Source: Planctomycetaceae bacterium (GTDB lineage Bacteria > Planctomycetota > Planctomycetia > Planctomycetales > Planctomycetaceae). Taken from it: a stretch of DNA of 64,000 nucleotides. The notes beneath the pieces were generated by a model, which did no database searches, had not been told where the DNA came from, and saw only the letters and a program-made list of their open reading frames with translations. Location: NCBI GenBank assembly GCA_020426505.1, contig JAGQPX010000099.1, forward strand, positions 1 through 64,000, given 5' to 3'. The position numbers and the translations under genes are program-made. Below, piece by piece: positions 54,735 to 63,690 of the stretch. The number at the start of each line of letters is the position of its first letter. Position 1 is the first letter of the stretch.

Positions 54735-57700
54735 TCAGTGATGATGCTCGCCAAAGAGCACGTGGGATTTGTCACCAGCTGCGTAAACGTAGGCGATGAG
54801 GTCGAGAATCTCCTCTTGCGTGAGTTTGTTGAGCAGGCCCTGCGGCATGATCGAGACCTTGGACGTTACCCGTTCGTCGATCTCCGATTTGTGAATGACC
54901 TTCGGGTCCGCCTTGGCGAGCGGGTCGATCAGGACTTTGATCACATCGTCTGTCTCTTCAAGGACCATCCCGGTGACGAGTTGCCCGGAGTCCAGCACGA
55001 ACGTTTGCGACTGGAACTTCTCATCGATGTCTTTTGACGGCTCGACCATCGATCGCAGGACGTGCTCGAAGGTGTGCTTTTTCGGATCGAGTTTCGCGAG
55101 GTCCGGGCCGATGTTGCGGCCTGTCTCACCCAGCTTGTGGCAGGCGATGCAGTTCGCGACCTTAAACAGGTTCTGACCCACTTCGAATGCGCGTCCATGA
55201 TGGACTGTCGACACGGCAGGGAACAGGTCGTCGTACTTCCAGTCGGTATCTCGAGAGATGAACGTCAGCAGTTCATCCTTGACCGGCAGGTCGTGCTCGG
55301 CCAGATATGCCTCAGGGTCAACAAGATACTCGTCAAGATCGTTGACGACGTACAACGCTCCGTGCATGCGTCGCCAGTGGCCGGGATAGGTGCAGACGTA
55401 CGGATACACGCCCGGCTCGCTCGGGACCTCGAATGTGAGGGACTGGCTCTGCCCCGGCTCCAACAGTCGGCTGGCCAGCAGAACTTTTTCGGACCTGGGA
55501 ACATAATGTCGCTCCTTCGCGTCGGCATCACGTGCAGTGTCTTCTGCCAGTTCTCCGATCTCCTCCAGCGCTCCTGGGGTCACGATGGCGAAGTTGTGAG
55601 GCATGTGATCACTGTTTGAGAACCGGAACTCAACCGGCTCGCCTGCCTGAACGGCGATTTGCTCTTTGTCGTAGATCATGCGAGCCGTCACCGTACCAAT
55701 GGCGATCACACGCACATCGAGATTCTCCAACCGCTCAAGGATGGCAGCAACCTGATCCGGAGGGAGTCGATCGGTAAGCGAACGTGCGAGGGCCAGTGCA
55801 TCGGTCGCGGGAGCCGAGGTGCGGGATGCGACCGGGAGGGACGTGAGGTAGCCCACAAGGTTATCGATGAGTGGACGCACCTGTCCGTCATCCCAGTCAT
55901 TCTGCGAGATCGTCCGCAACACGGAAACCGCAGCGGCCCGGTGCCGGCCCGCCTTCACAAGTGCAGCGAGGTCGTTGAACTTCTCGGATCCATGTCCGGG
56001 GATGTAAGCGAGTGAGCGAATGGCGACATCGTGTAGTGTTTCGCCGGCGTCCGTGGTCAATCGCTCGGTCGGGATCGGCTGCTTGTCGAAGCCGGGTCCG
56101 CCCCAGTTCACACTCAGCCCGTCACCACCTCCGTTGTCGAAGTAGGTCACCACGAGCCGATGCGGTCCGGCGGTGAGCTGCTCCACGACACCCCGCTTCT
56201 CGACCATGCCATGCAGTCCGTCGTTGTTGACGACTAACTGACCATCGAGGTACAACCGCGAGCCATCGTCGGAGGCAGTGAAGAACTGGTACTTACCCGT
56301 CTCGGTGACGTGCAACGTGCCGGTGAAGCGGAGGGCGAAGCGATCGTTTTCTGTTTTCTGCGGGACGTTCATCTCGATCTGCGGAACGATTCCGGTCGCG
56401 TTCGGTTCGAGCTTGGCCAGAGTTTCGACCGCGACGTCCTTCGGACTCGGATGGAAATAATCGACCTGTATGCCCGGCTGCTGCATCCCGCCGTTGCCTT
56501 CAGCGGCGAGATTCGGCGGCAGCTCGTCCATCAGCGATCGCACGCTGTCGTAGAGTTCGGCTCGCACATTCTCATCGGCGATTGTGGGGATGGCAGCAAG
56601 CCAGTCTCGCAGGCTCTCCTTACTCTTCGAGGCAGCGAAATACGCGTTCTGCCCCGAACCGTCAGCAGTCATCCATGTGCGAAACGCGAGCTGCCGCACG
56701 TCGGAAGTTTGTCCGGAGGTGGCGAGCGCTTCGATCCGACTGCGGACGGCGTTCAACTCAGTCGCAGATCGTTCGCCGAGTAACTGCCCCAGCCCGGCGA
56801 GTGATTGAGTGTCATCGCTGTTGTCCCGTTGCTCGATCATGCTCAACAGCAACTCGACCGGCGGCGTCTCTTTGACTTTCGACATCCCCGCAAGTGCTTC
56901 GCGAAGCGAGTCGACGGGAATCGAAGGCCGGCTGAGAATCGCTTCATAGATTTCTTCCGACTCGCCAAGATACTCACGCAGGCCCATCAGCGTCTCGACG
57001 TCGCCGTGTCTCAGCACGTATTCCCTCTCACCCGCAGCAAGCGGCTCACCGATGCCGTGCGTCTGTTCCAAGATTCTCTCGACGCTGATCTGACTCTCGG
57101 CATACTTGAGCACCGTTTCCAGTTCGGGGTCGAGGGGACGGGTGGCAACTGCATGCCATGTACTTGCCGCATTCACATCCGGGAAAGAGAGCGATGCCTT
57201 GACGGCTTCTGCTCGCACCAGCGCCGACTCGTCGCGTGAGGCTTTGACCAGCAAGAGAAGTGACTTGGCATTTTCGATCTGCGTTCCCCAGTGCCCTAGT
57301 GTACGAATGGTGGCTGCACGCACTCGTGGTTCGGCCGCCTGAAAGACTCGTTTGAGAAGTTGACCGTTGGGAACTCGTTGCTCCTCGTGGACCCAGAGAC
57401 ATTCGAGGAGTGCTTGTGCGTCAACTGGATCGGTCACATCCCGTTGAGCCGCCCATGCTTCGACCTCTCGCAGTACGTCTTCAGAATCTCGGCCGGTCAG
57501 TTCGAGTCGGGCACGGTATCGGGTGCTGTTCTGAGGGGCGAGGAAGTAGTCGCACACCTCGGCGATCGGTTTGCCGCGCATTCTGGGTGGGCTGAGGAGG
57601 TCGCGCCCCTTGGACGTCACTCGATACACACGCCCGTGCGAGTGGTCGCGGTTCGGGTCGCGCATGTTGTGTTGCATGTGGCCGATCAGCACGTTGTGCC

Positions 57701-59669
57701 AGTCGGAGATGTACAGAGCTCCATCGCCACCGACTTCGATATCGCTGGGCCGGAAGTTCTCGTCAGACGAGACAAGGATCGGGGCGATCTCATGAGCTGT
57801 GATGTCGGCCCCGTTGTAACGGACCTCGTGCTGAAGCACGCCGAGGAAGCCGATTGTGTTGCAGATCAGAAAGTTCCCCTGATGTTCAGGTGGAAAGTGA
57901 CTGCTGGAAAGGATGCCTGTCGCTGCGACCGGTCTCACCCGCTTGACGTACCACTGCTTGTTGCCGACTCCCTTGCCGATGTTGACGTAACTGCCGGTGC
58001 CACTCGTCCCGTCGCCTGCGAACTGGAATCCCCATTGATCGATCACGTCGCCGTGTGGGTTGGGGCCGATCGGGAAGTGAAACTCAACCTCAAACGTGCG
58101 CGGGTTGAAGCGGTGCACTCCCGACTGGCCGGAGCGATAGGTTTTCGTTGGTGTCTCGAAGTTGGCGACGTTGAAGATGCCTCGTGACCAGTACAGCCAG
58201 CCGTCAGTTCCAATGAGCATCGCATTCGCAGAGTGATGCGTATCGGCTGACGACACACCTTGCAGCATGCGGACCTTCACATCGGCCTTGTCGTCGCCAT
58301 CTGTGTCCTTGAGAAACCAGATCTCAGGAGGTGCTGCGACCAACACCCCACCGCCCCAGAACTCGAAGCCGGTGATGCTGTTGAGTTCGTCAGCGAACAC
58401 AATGCACTCGTCCGCTTTTCCGTCTCCGTCTTCGTCCGGCAGGACGAGCAACGCATCCTCACGAGGCTCGGTCGGGTTCCAGTGCGGATAGGAAGGCCAG
58501 ACAGAGACCCACAATCGGCTATCGGTATCGACCGCCATTTGCACCGGGTTCACCAATCGAGGGAACTGCTCCTCCGAGGCAAACAGATTGACCTGCATGC
58601 CTTCGTGGACGTCCATCTTCTCGATGGCCTCTTCACCGCCGAGGTACGGGAACGCTTCGTCGGCGAGAGGCCCCGGCTTGTTTGTCTTCACGACGAGTTC
58701 GTCCGGCAGGTTATCGTCCTTCACTTCAAGGTCGCCTCCCCGGGCGATGGCCCACACGCGTTGATCACGATTGGCCGTCTTGACGTCGAAAATCTCCATC
58801 TCACGCATCATCACGTCCGCGTTCGACTGACCGAACCACTCAAGCTTTGAGCGGCCTCCATAGACGTTGTAACCATCGACCACGCGATACCGGCTGAACC
58901 AGTGATCGTTCTTGTCGAGCACCGCCTCCCGGAGTCGTTCGAGGTCCGTGTCTGAGGCGTTGATCTCGGGACGATCGAACAGCGTGGCGATGATCTCCTG
59001 GGCAACGAGTTTGTTACCGTGCGGCTGGAGATGGATGCCGTTCATCGTCAATGGCTCTTTCGACCGGCCGTACATGCTGGACGTTGGCGTGAACAGATCG
59101 ACGAACGGCACGCCCTGTTTGGCACAGACGGCCCGCATGGCTTCGGTGTATGCGATCAGTTTACGATTGTTATCAGTTCCATCCGGCAGATGACGACTGC
59201 CGACGTCCTCATGAGCGATGGGGGAAAAGATGACCAGCCGCGGCCGGCTTTCTCCGTTATATCGCTGCGACTGCATGCCCTCGATCATCGCCACGAGGTC
59301 CTGACGAAACGTGTCGAGTTCCGCTTCGCCTCGCAGGGCCTCGTTGTAGCCGAAGAAGCAAAGCACCACGTCTGCTTTGACTTTGGTGAGCCAATCATCT
59401 GGCGAGCCAAAGTTGTCCGATCGGCTGCGGGTCTTCACCTCATCGCCGGGGAAGCCAAGGTTGCGGACGGTGAGGTCGTGCTGAGGATGCAAGGCATGAA
59501 TGTACGTCTCCAGCCAACCATCGTGCTGCATGCGATCGGCAAGTGTGTTGCCGATGTAAGCGATGTGATCCCCTTTTTCGAGTTGCAGGAGCGGTTCATC
59601 GGCGACGGCACTCGCTACGGGCAGGACGAGCAAAAGGAAACACAGACTTCGTCGAACAACTGAGGACAT
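54735..59669 (-). CDS. Giant multidomain protein: SGNH hydrolase, PVC membrane-bound dehydrogenase, HEAT, PA14, azurin-like, cytochrome c
   Basis: A 1,644-residue exported protein from ATG 59669 (signal RRSLCFLLLVLPVASAVADE). Order: SGNH/GDSL-like domain at about 25-265 (GYNEALRG, NGIHLQPHG); PVC-type membrane-bound dehydrogenase propeller at about 345-720 (HEGMQVNLFASEEQFPRLVN, DEDGDGKADE); HEAT-like helices at about 720-1060; PA14 at about 1065-1190 (YQFFTASDDGSRLYLDGQLV); azurin-like domain at about 1318-1446; cytochrome c at about 1495-1640 with CIACH at 1507 and a downstream MPQGLL. The azurin part has HMPHNFAIV and C1426-TYPGHWRRM, the exact Cys-x4-His-x3-Met spacing of azurin, so a type 1 copper site is likely. 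Probably transfers electrons from an oxidised sugar or alcohol through copper and haem; the substrate is unknown. No partner gene is adjacent. Confidence 0.9.
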   Translation of the reverse strand: MSSVVRRSLCFLLLVLPVASAVADEPLLQLEKGDHIAYIGNTLADRMQHDGWLETYIHALHPQHDLTVRNLGFPGDEVKTRSRSDNFGSPDDWLTKVKADVVLCFFGYNEALRGEAELDTFRQDLVAMIEGMQSQRYNGESRPRLVIFSPIAHEDVGSRHLPDGTDNNRKLIAYTEAMRAVCAKQGVPFVDLFTPTSSMYGRSKEPLTMNGIHLQPHGNKLVAQEIIATLFDRPEINASDTDLERLREAVLDKNDHWFSRYRVVDGYNVYGGRSKLEWFGQSNADVMMREMEIFDVKTANRDQRVWAIARGGDLEVKDDNLPDELVVKTNKPGPLADEAFPYLGGEEAIEKMDVHEGMQVNLFASEEQFPRLVNPVQMAVDTDSRLWVSVWPSYPHWNPTEPREDALLVLPDEDGDGKADECIVFADELNSITGFEFWGGGVLVAAPPEIWFLKDTDGDDKADVKVRMLQGVSSADTHHSANAMLIGTDGWLYWSRGIFNVANFETPTKTYRSGQSGVHRFNPRTFEVEFHFPIGPNPHGDVIDQWGFQFAGDGTSGTGSYVNIGKGVGNKQWYVKRVRPVAATGILSSSHFPPEHQGNFLICNTIGFLGVLQHEVRYNGADITAHEIAPILVSSDENFRPSDIEVGGDGALYISDWHNVLIGHMQHNMRDPNRDHSHGRVYRVTSKGRDLLSPPRMRGKPIAEVCDYFLAPQNSTRYRARLELTGRDSEDVLREVEAWAAQRDVTDPVDAQALLECLWVHEEQRVPNGQLLKRVFQAAEPRVRAATIRTLGHWGTQIENAKSLLLLVKASRDESALVRAEAVKASLSFPDVNAASTWHAVATRPLDPELETVLKYAESQISVERILEQTHGIGEPLAAGEREYVLRHGDVETLMGLREYLGESEEIYEAILSRPSIPVDSLREALAGMSKVKETPPVELLLSMIEQRDNSDDTQSLAGLGQLLGERSATELNAVRSRIEALATSGQTSDVRQLAFRTWMTADGSGQNAYFAASKSKESLRDWLAAIPTIADENVRAELYDSVRSLMDELPPNLAAEGNGGMQQPGIQVDYFHPSPKDVAVETLAKLEPNATGIVPQIEMNVPQKTENDRFALRFTGTLHVTETGKYQFFTASDDGSRLYLDGQLVVNNDGLHGMVEKRGVVEQLTAGPHRLVVTYFDNGGGDGLSVNWGGPGFDKQPIPTERLTTDAGETLHDVAIRSLAYIPGHGSEKFNDLAALVKAGRHRAAAVSVLRTISQNDWDDGQVRPLIDNLVGYLTSLPVASRTSAPATDALALARSLTDRLPPDQVAAILERLENLDVRVIAIGTVTARMIYDKEQIAVQAGEPVEFRFSNSDHMPHNFAIVTPGALEEIGELAEDTARDADAKERHYVPRSEKVLLASRLLEPGQSQSLTFEVPSEPGVYPYVCTYPGHWRRMHGALYVVNDLDEYLVDPEAYLAEHDLPVKDELLTFISRDTDWKYDDLFPAVSTVHHGRAFEVGQNLFKVANCIACHKLGETGRNIGPDLAKLDPKKHTFEHVLRSMVEPSKDIDEKFQSQTFVLDSGQLVTGMVLEETDDVIKVLIDPLAKADPKVIHKSEIDERVTSKVSIMPQGLLNKLTQEEILDLIAYVYAAGDKSHVLFGEHHH

Positions 59670-59830
59670 ACAAGACCCTTCGGGCGGCGGATTCCAAGTG
59701 TGCGGGAATAAGTCGCCCACTATCGTGAGATCGATCGCATCGGGCAAGTGTGCGTTCGTGGAGTCTTACTCCAGTGTGCCATCGTCAAACGGTGATGGTA
59801 GAACTCGTTGATCGCGTCGAAGTTTGAAAT

Positions 59831-59998
59831 GAATAGAACGCGGATGACGCTGATCGGGCGGATTCTGGCAGATTCGTCAGCAAGATTGCCGAAAAGTTCA
59901 ATTCGATTGTCCAGTGAGTCAAAGTATTCCCATCTCTTTTCAACTCACACTTGTAATCCGCGTTCATCAGCCCAATCCGCGTCATCTGCGTTCCATTC
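59831..59998. repeat. Inverted pair of ~44-base GCGGAT/GATGACGC repeats
   Basis: The arm at 59831-59874 (beginning GAATAGAACGCGGATGACGC) and the reverse complement of 59955-59998 (GAATGGAACGCAGATGACGC) align over 44 bases, with roughly three quarters identity. This phrase type, built of GCGGAT and GATGAAC blocks, is a recurring non-coding repeat in several environmental phyla. Short open frames here read repetitive NADADWADE-type peptides and are artefacts. Confidence 0.7.
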
Positions 59999-60166
59999 TT
60001 CGAGAGAGAACTCACAGGCACTGGACTTATTCGCAATGAAAGAGGTTCTCCGGACATCAATTAATTCCTTCAGCGACCCTCGAACCCGATCAAAACGTCG
60101 GCTAACCTGATCCCGTGTTCCCGATTCTCCATTCTCAATTCTCCATCCCCACGTCAGCGACAACCC
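59999..60166. other. Remainder of intergenic region before hisA
   Basis: No gene seen. The last part has an AT-richer run with a near direct repeat of ATTCTCCATTCTCA (about 60123-60146). No ribosome site stands before the hisA ATG. Confidence 0.4.
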
Positions 60167-60910
60167 ATGCAGATCATTCCCGCCATTGACCTACGTAACG
60201 GCAAGTGTGTCCGACTTCGACAAGGGGACTATGCTCAGGAGACCGTGTTCGGTGACGATCCGGTCGCGATGGCGAGGAAGTGGGCCGAGCAGGGGGCGGA
60301 GCGGATTCATCTGGTCGACCTGGACGGGGCGAAGGAAGGGCGACCAGTCAATGACGGTGTCATCAGTGAGATTGTGAAAGCGGTTGCGGTGCCGTGTCAG
60401 ATGGGGGGCGGGCTGCGGGATGAGGTAGCCTTGCGTCACATGCTTGAGGAGGTCAACATCGACCGGGTGATCATCGGCACACAGGCACTCAAGCAGCCGG
60501 AATGGTTCGCAGAGATGACACGGGCATTTCCTCAGCGGGTGGCCTTGGGGGTTGATGCACGCGATTCGATGGTGGCGACCGAGGGTTGGCTCGATGTCTC
60601 GGAAACGTCGGTCTTCGATCTGGCTCAGCAGTATGTTGACCTGCCGGTCGCAGCGGTGATCTACACCAACATCGCTAACGACGGCATGATGCAGGGCATC
60701 GACGACAGCACGGTCGATGACCTTGTCCGACTGGGGGACATTGGCCTGCCGGTCATCGCCTCGGGCGGGGTGACGACGGTGGACGACGTGCAAAAGTTGG
60801 CGAAGCGGGCAGCCGGTCAACCCAATCTGGTCGGAGCCATTGTGGGGCGAACGCTGTACGAAGGCACAATGACCATCGCCGAGGCCATCGCGGCGGCAAG
60901 TCCGTCTTGA
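60167..60910 (+). CDS. hisA: ProFAR isomerase HisA (1-(5-phosphoribosyl)-5-[(5-phosphoribosylamino)methylideneamino]imidazole-4-carboxamide isomerase)
   Basis: Histidine-biosynthesis TIM-barrel enzyme, 247 residues. Catalytic base Asp8 in [18 protein letters not shown] and the acid Asp near residue 130 in [10 protein letters not shown] are in place. Phosphate-binding repeats are visible: QMGGGLRD, then [15 protein letters not shown] and VGRTLYEGT. The ProFAR-type [13 protein letters not shown] is present. HisF, its usual neighbour, is not in this window, so the his genes are dispersed here as is usual in planctomycetes. ATG 60167 is the family start. Confidence 0.97.
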   Translation: MQIIPAIDLRNGKCVRLRQGDYAQETVFGDDPVAMARKWAEQGAERIHLVDLDGAKEGRPVNDGVISEIVKAVAVPCQMGGGLRDEVALRHMLEEVNIDRVIIGTQALKQPEWFAEMTRAFPQRVALGVDARDSMVATEGWLDVSETSVFDLAQQYVDLPVAAVIYTNIANDGMMQGIDDSTVDDLVRLGDIGLPVIASGGVTTVDDVQKLAKRAAGQPNLVGAIVGRTLYEGTMTIAEAIAAASPS

Positions 60911-60977
60911 CCGTTTCTCACTCTCCGCGTAGGGTCTGCCTCTCCGAACGCAGGCATCTCCAGGGACGGAGAGTCAA

Positions 60978-62120
60978 ATGGCATCAGCACGTCAACGAAT
61001 CGCACTTCTCTCAGCAATAGCACTGTTGGTCGTCGCGATCGGAGTTGGCCCGTTCCTCAAGGCCGAGGGTGAGACTGACGAGCCCTCACTCACACAGGTC
61101 GAGCGTCCTCAGAAGGTCATCGTGCTGGAGACAGGGCGGGTCATCCTGGGTGACATCGTCGATCGTCCGGGAGGCTATCTCGTCAAGGAACGCTTTGGCA
61201 GTGCTGTCATTCCATACGGCAAGGTGAGAGTGACGGCTGCGGATCTGCCTGACGCGTATCGCAAGCTCAAGCTGATGGCCACAAATCCGACGGCGGGCAC
61301 GCATTTGGCACTCGCCAAGTGGTGCCGTGACAATCGTCTGTACGGGTCCGCGAAGTTCGAGATCAAACAGGCCCTGCTGCTCGAACCGGAACGGAAGGAT
61401 GCCCGACAGTTCCTGCGGGAGTTAGAGCAGGAACTGGAGCATGGTTCACCCGCAGGTCAGGGAACAGTCGGAGTTGAGCGCGGGCCGATCGAACGTGCGA
61501 CGGAGGCCGAGTTTCCCGGACAGCCATGGAAGGCTCGTCTGCATGCCACGAAAGAGGTTTTCGAGCCACAACAACCCGAGTCGACAGCCGGACTGACTCC
61601 AGAGTTGGTGCAGTCGTTCGTTCGAGAGGTGCAACCGATTCTTCTGAACAAATGCGGCAACGCACAATGCCACGGACAGGCGTCGACGAATGAATTTCGA
61701 CTTGCAAACACGCATCGGGGGATGAGTGGCTTTCGGATCTTCACTGAGCGGAACATCTCCTCGGTGCTGCTGGAGATTGATCCGCAGGAGCCTTCGAACA
61801 GCCCCATTCTGATCGAAGCGTTTCAACCCAATCATGGTGAAACTCCGAAACCGATCTTCTCAGGACGCTCCGCCGATCTGCATCGTGCCGCCCTAAAGAA
61901 ATGGGTCGAAGGTGCCGCAGCTGAGGAGTTGCGAAAGGCCCTCGTCAAAGGTGAGGCGCCGCAAAAAACGTCCCCAGAGCAGGAGGATCAACCGATCGGA
62001 CCTCTGCAGGATTCGTTTCTCGAAGGAATTCTTGCGGAGGATCACCCGGATCAGTTCTCCCCGGACGAGTTCAATCGTCTGGTCCACCAGGCGTCGGGGC
62101 AGTTTGGGAGTCCTCGTTAG
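60978..62120 (+). CDS. Exported protein with TPR-like helices and a CX4CH haem-like motif
   Basis: A 380-residue protein with a signal or anchor (IALLSAIALLVVAIGVGPFL) and a GGAGAG ribosome site. A short beta region (VIVLETGRVILGDIVDRPGG, KERFGSAVIPYGKV) precedes two helical repeats (LALAKWCRDNRLYGSAKFEI, KQALLLEPERKDARQFLREL). The C-terminal half contains REVQPILLNKCGNAQCHGQA, where C226-GNAQ-C-H is a CX4CH motif in the place of the PSCyt-type CXXCH. The rest is hydrophilic. The overall layout recurs among planctomycete secreted proteins, but no function is known. Whether haem is attached to a CX4CH site here is not established. Confidence 0.7.
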   Translation: MASARQRIALLSAIALLVVAIGVGPFLKAEGETDEPSLTQVERPQKVIVLETGRVILGDIVDRPGGYLVKERFGSAVIPYGKVRVTAADLPDAYRKLKLMATNPTAGTHLALAKWCRDNRLYGSAKFEIKQALLLEPERKDARQFLRELEQELEHGSPAGQGTVGVERGPIERATEAEFPGQPWKARLHATKEVFEPQQPESTAGLTPELVQSFVREVQPILLNKCGNAQCHGQASTNEFRLANTHRGMSGFRIFTERNISSVLLEIDPQEPSNSPILIEAFQPNHGETPKPIFSGRSADLHRAALKKWVEGAAAEELRKALVKGEAPQKTSPEQEDQPIGPLQDSFLEGILAEDHPDQFSPDEFNRLVHQASGQFGSPR

Positions 62121-62260
62121 CTTTCGACGGCCACGTCCGCTCCCGCGTTCGCCGTTTCCGTGATTCATCGAAGAACCGACGCCGTCCTGGAGTTTTTGCT
62201 GGGTGCGGGAAATCGGTTGCCTTACAATGGTGATGGGCATCACCCCAAAGGAGAGACACG

Positions 62261-62761
62261 ATGCAACGCGAAACCGTTGGCCGCCCGATGGATATCCTGC
62301 TGGTCGAAGACAGTGTGCCTGCTGCCCGAATCGCAATCGGTACGCTCAAGAACGGCGACTTCCACCACCGTTTGACCTGGCTGCGTGACGGTCAGGATGC
62401 GTCCGATTTTCTCCGAAACCAAGGCGTCTTTGCCCACGCTCCGCGTCCCGATTTGATTCTGCTTGATCTCGGCCTCCCCGGCAAGGATGGACGCGATGTG
62501 CTCGCCGAGACCAAGGCAGATGACAACCTGCGGGACATTCCCATCGTCATCATGACCTCGTCGACGGATCAGACGGACATCGTCCGCAGCGAAAACCTGA
62601 GCGTCGAAGCGTATCTCATCAAGCCGGTCGACCTGAAGAAGTTCCAGAAGCTCGTGCGCAAGCTCAAGCGATTCTGGAAGGAAGACATGGTGGTGCCGCC
62701 ATCGGGAGTGCCAACCGTGTCCGATTACGACATCAACATCATGCCGATCGAGATTGGCTGA
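62261..62761 (+). CDS. Single-domain response regulator (Rcp1-like)
   Basis: A 166-residue receiver protein. Acidic pocket in DILLVEDS, phosphoacceptor Asp near residue 68 in PDLILLDLGLPGKDG, switch Thr/Ser in IVIMTSSTDQTD and Lys near 120 in YLIKPVDLKKFQ. No DNA-binding output domain follows; the last ~30 residues are a short hydrophobic tail. It has AAAGGAGAGACACG before the ATG, a strong ribosome site. Rcp1-type regulators work with phytochrome or other histidine kinases by phosphorelay. No kinase is in the window. Confidence 0.92.
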   Translation: MQRETVGRPMDILLVEDSVPAARIAIGTLKNGDFHHRLTWLRDGQDASDFLRNQGVFAHAPRPDLILLDLGLPGKDGRDVLAETKADDNLRDIPIVIMTSSTDQTDIVRSENLSVEAYLIKPVDLKKFQKLVRKLKRFWKEDMVVPPSGVPTVSDYDINIMPIEIG

Positions 62762-62804
62762 GTTGGTTTGTTGCACGAAGGGTGTCACTCGCCATCCCTT
62801 TGGT

Positions 62805-63647
62805 TCACTCCTCCCAGCGGGACTTCATGAACTTGAGGCCTTCGGTGGCGAGGTGCTCTTCGGTTGGGAACATGCGACGCCAGATCTTGGTGGCAGCTGC
62901 CAGGTCGGGCAGCGCGAGGCCGAAGGCTTCGATCATCAGCCAGCCGTCGTAACCGACCTCCTTCAGGGCGGAGAAGTTGGCATCCCAGTGGACGCCTCCT
63001 TCGCCGGGGGTCGAGCGGTCGTTCTCTGAGATGTGCACGTGCACCATTTGATCTGCGCAGGTTTTGATCGCGGCAGCTGGGCACTTCTCCTCAATGTTCG
63101 CGTGGAACGTGTCATACATCATCTTGAGGTGGGAGTGGCCGACTTCACGACAGAAGCGCGAGCAGTCCTCCGCACAGTTGAGGAAGTAGCACTCGAAGCG
63201 GTTGAGGTACTCGACCGTGAGCGTGACGTCTGCGTCTTTCGCATAGTCAGCGGCTTTGGCGAGCGATTCCTGCCCCCACTTCCATTCCTCTTGAGTGGCT
63301 CCCTCACCCGAGAACTCGCCGAGGGCGGAATGAATCGGCCCGCAGAGATGCGTCGCCCCGGCTGCCTGACACATGTCGACAGCTTTCTTGAGTCGGTCAA
63401 CGCCCGCCTGTCGGACGGCTGCATCCGGCGAGATCGGGTTCTCCTCCAACGTGCAGACGGTCACTGCTGTGCACTCCAGTCCGACGTCCTTGAGTCGATT
63501 GCCGACCGACTGATAGTTGGCGAGGTTCATGTCGAAGATCGGCAACTCGACGCCGTCGTAGCCCCAGCCCTTGATCTTGTCGATCAGCGGGAATAACTCG
63601 TCACTGACATCACTGGTCCAGAGCAGCAGATTGAGGCCGTACTTCAT
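62805..63647 (-). CDS. Sugar-phosphate isomerase/epimerase-like TIM barrel (D-tagatose/psicose 3-epimerase type)
   Basis: A 280-residue AP-endonuclease-2-like TIM barrel. The metal-binding set of D-tagatose 3-epimerases is visible in order: Glu in LTVEYLNRFE (near residue 145), Asp in MMYDTFHANIEE (near 177), His in VHVHISENDRS (near 205) and Glu in WLMIEAFG (near 239). N-terminal MKYGLNLLLWTSDVSDE is typical. Likely interconverts ketohexoses or ketohexose-like compounds. No sugar transporter or kinase is adjacent. Substrate cannot be assigned from sequence. Confidence 0.88.
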   Translation of the reverse strand: MKYGLNLLLWTSDVSDELFPLIDKIKGWGYDGVELPIFDMNLANYQSVGNRLKDVGLECTAVTVCTLEENPISPDAAVRQAGVDRLKKAVDMCQAAGATHLCGPIHSALGEFSGEGATQEEWKWGQESLAKAADYAKDADVTLTVEYLNRFECYFLNCAEDCSRFCREVGHSHLKMMYDTFHANIEEKCPAAAIKTCADQMVHVHISENDRSTPGEGGVHWDANFSALKEVGYDGWLMIEAFGLALPDLAAATKIWRRMFPTEEHLATEGLKFMKSRWEE

Positions 63648-63690
63648 GGTGTTCCTTCTCGGTGTGGATGACAGGATGCAGCGCAGTTAC

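Noticed and set aside
59785-60163. Small open frames reading NADADWADE-type peptides
   Set aside because: They are translations of the inverted repeat pair, with no ribosome site.
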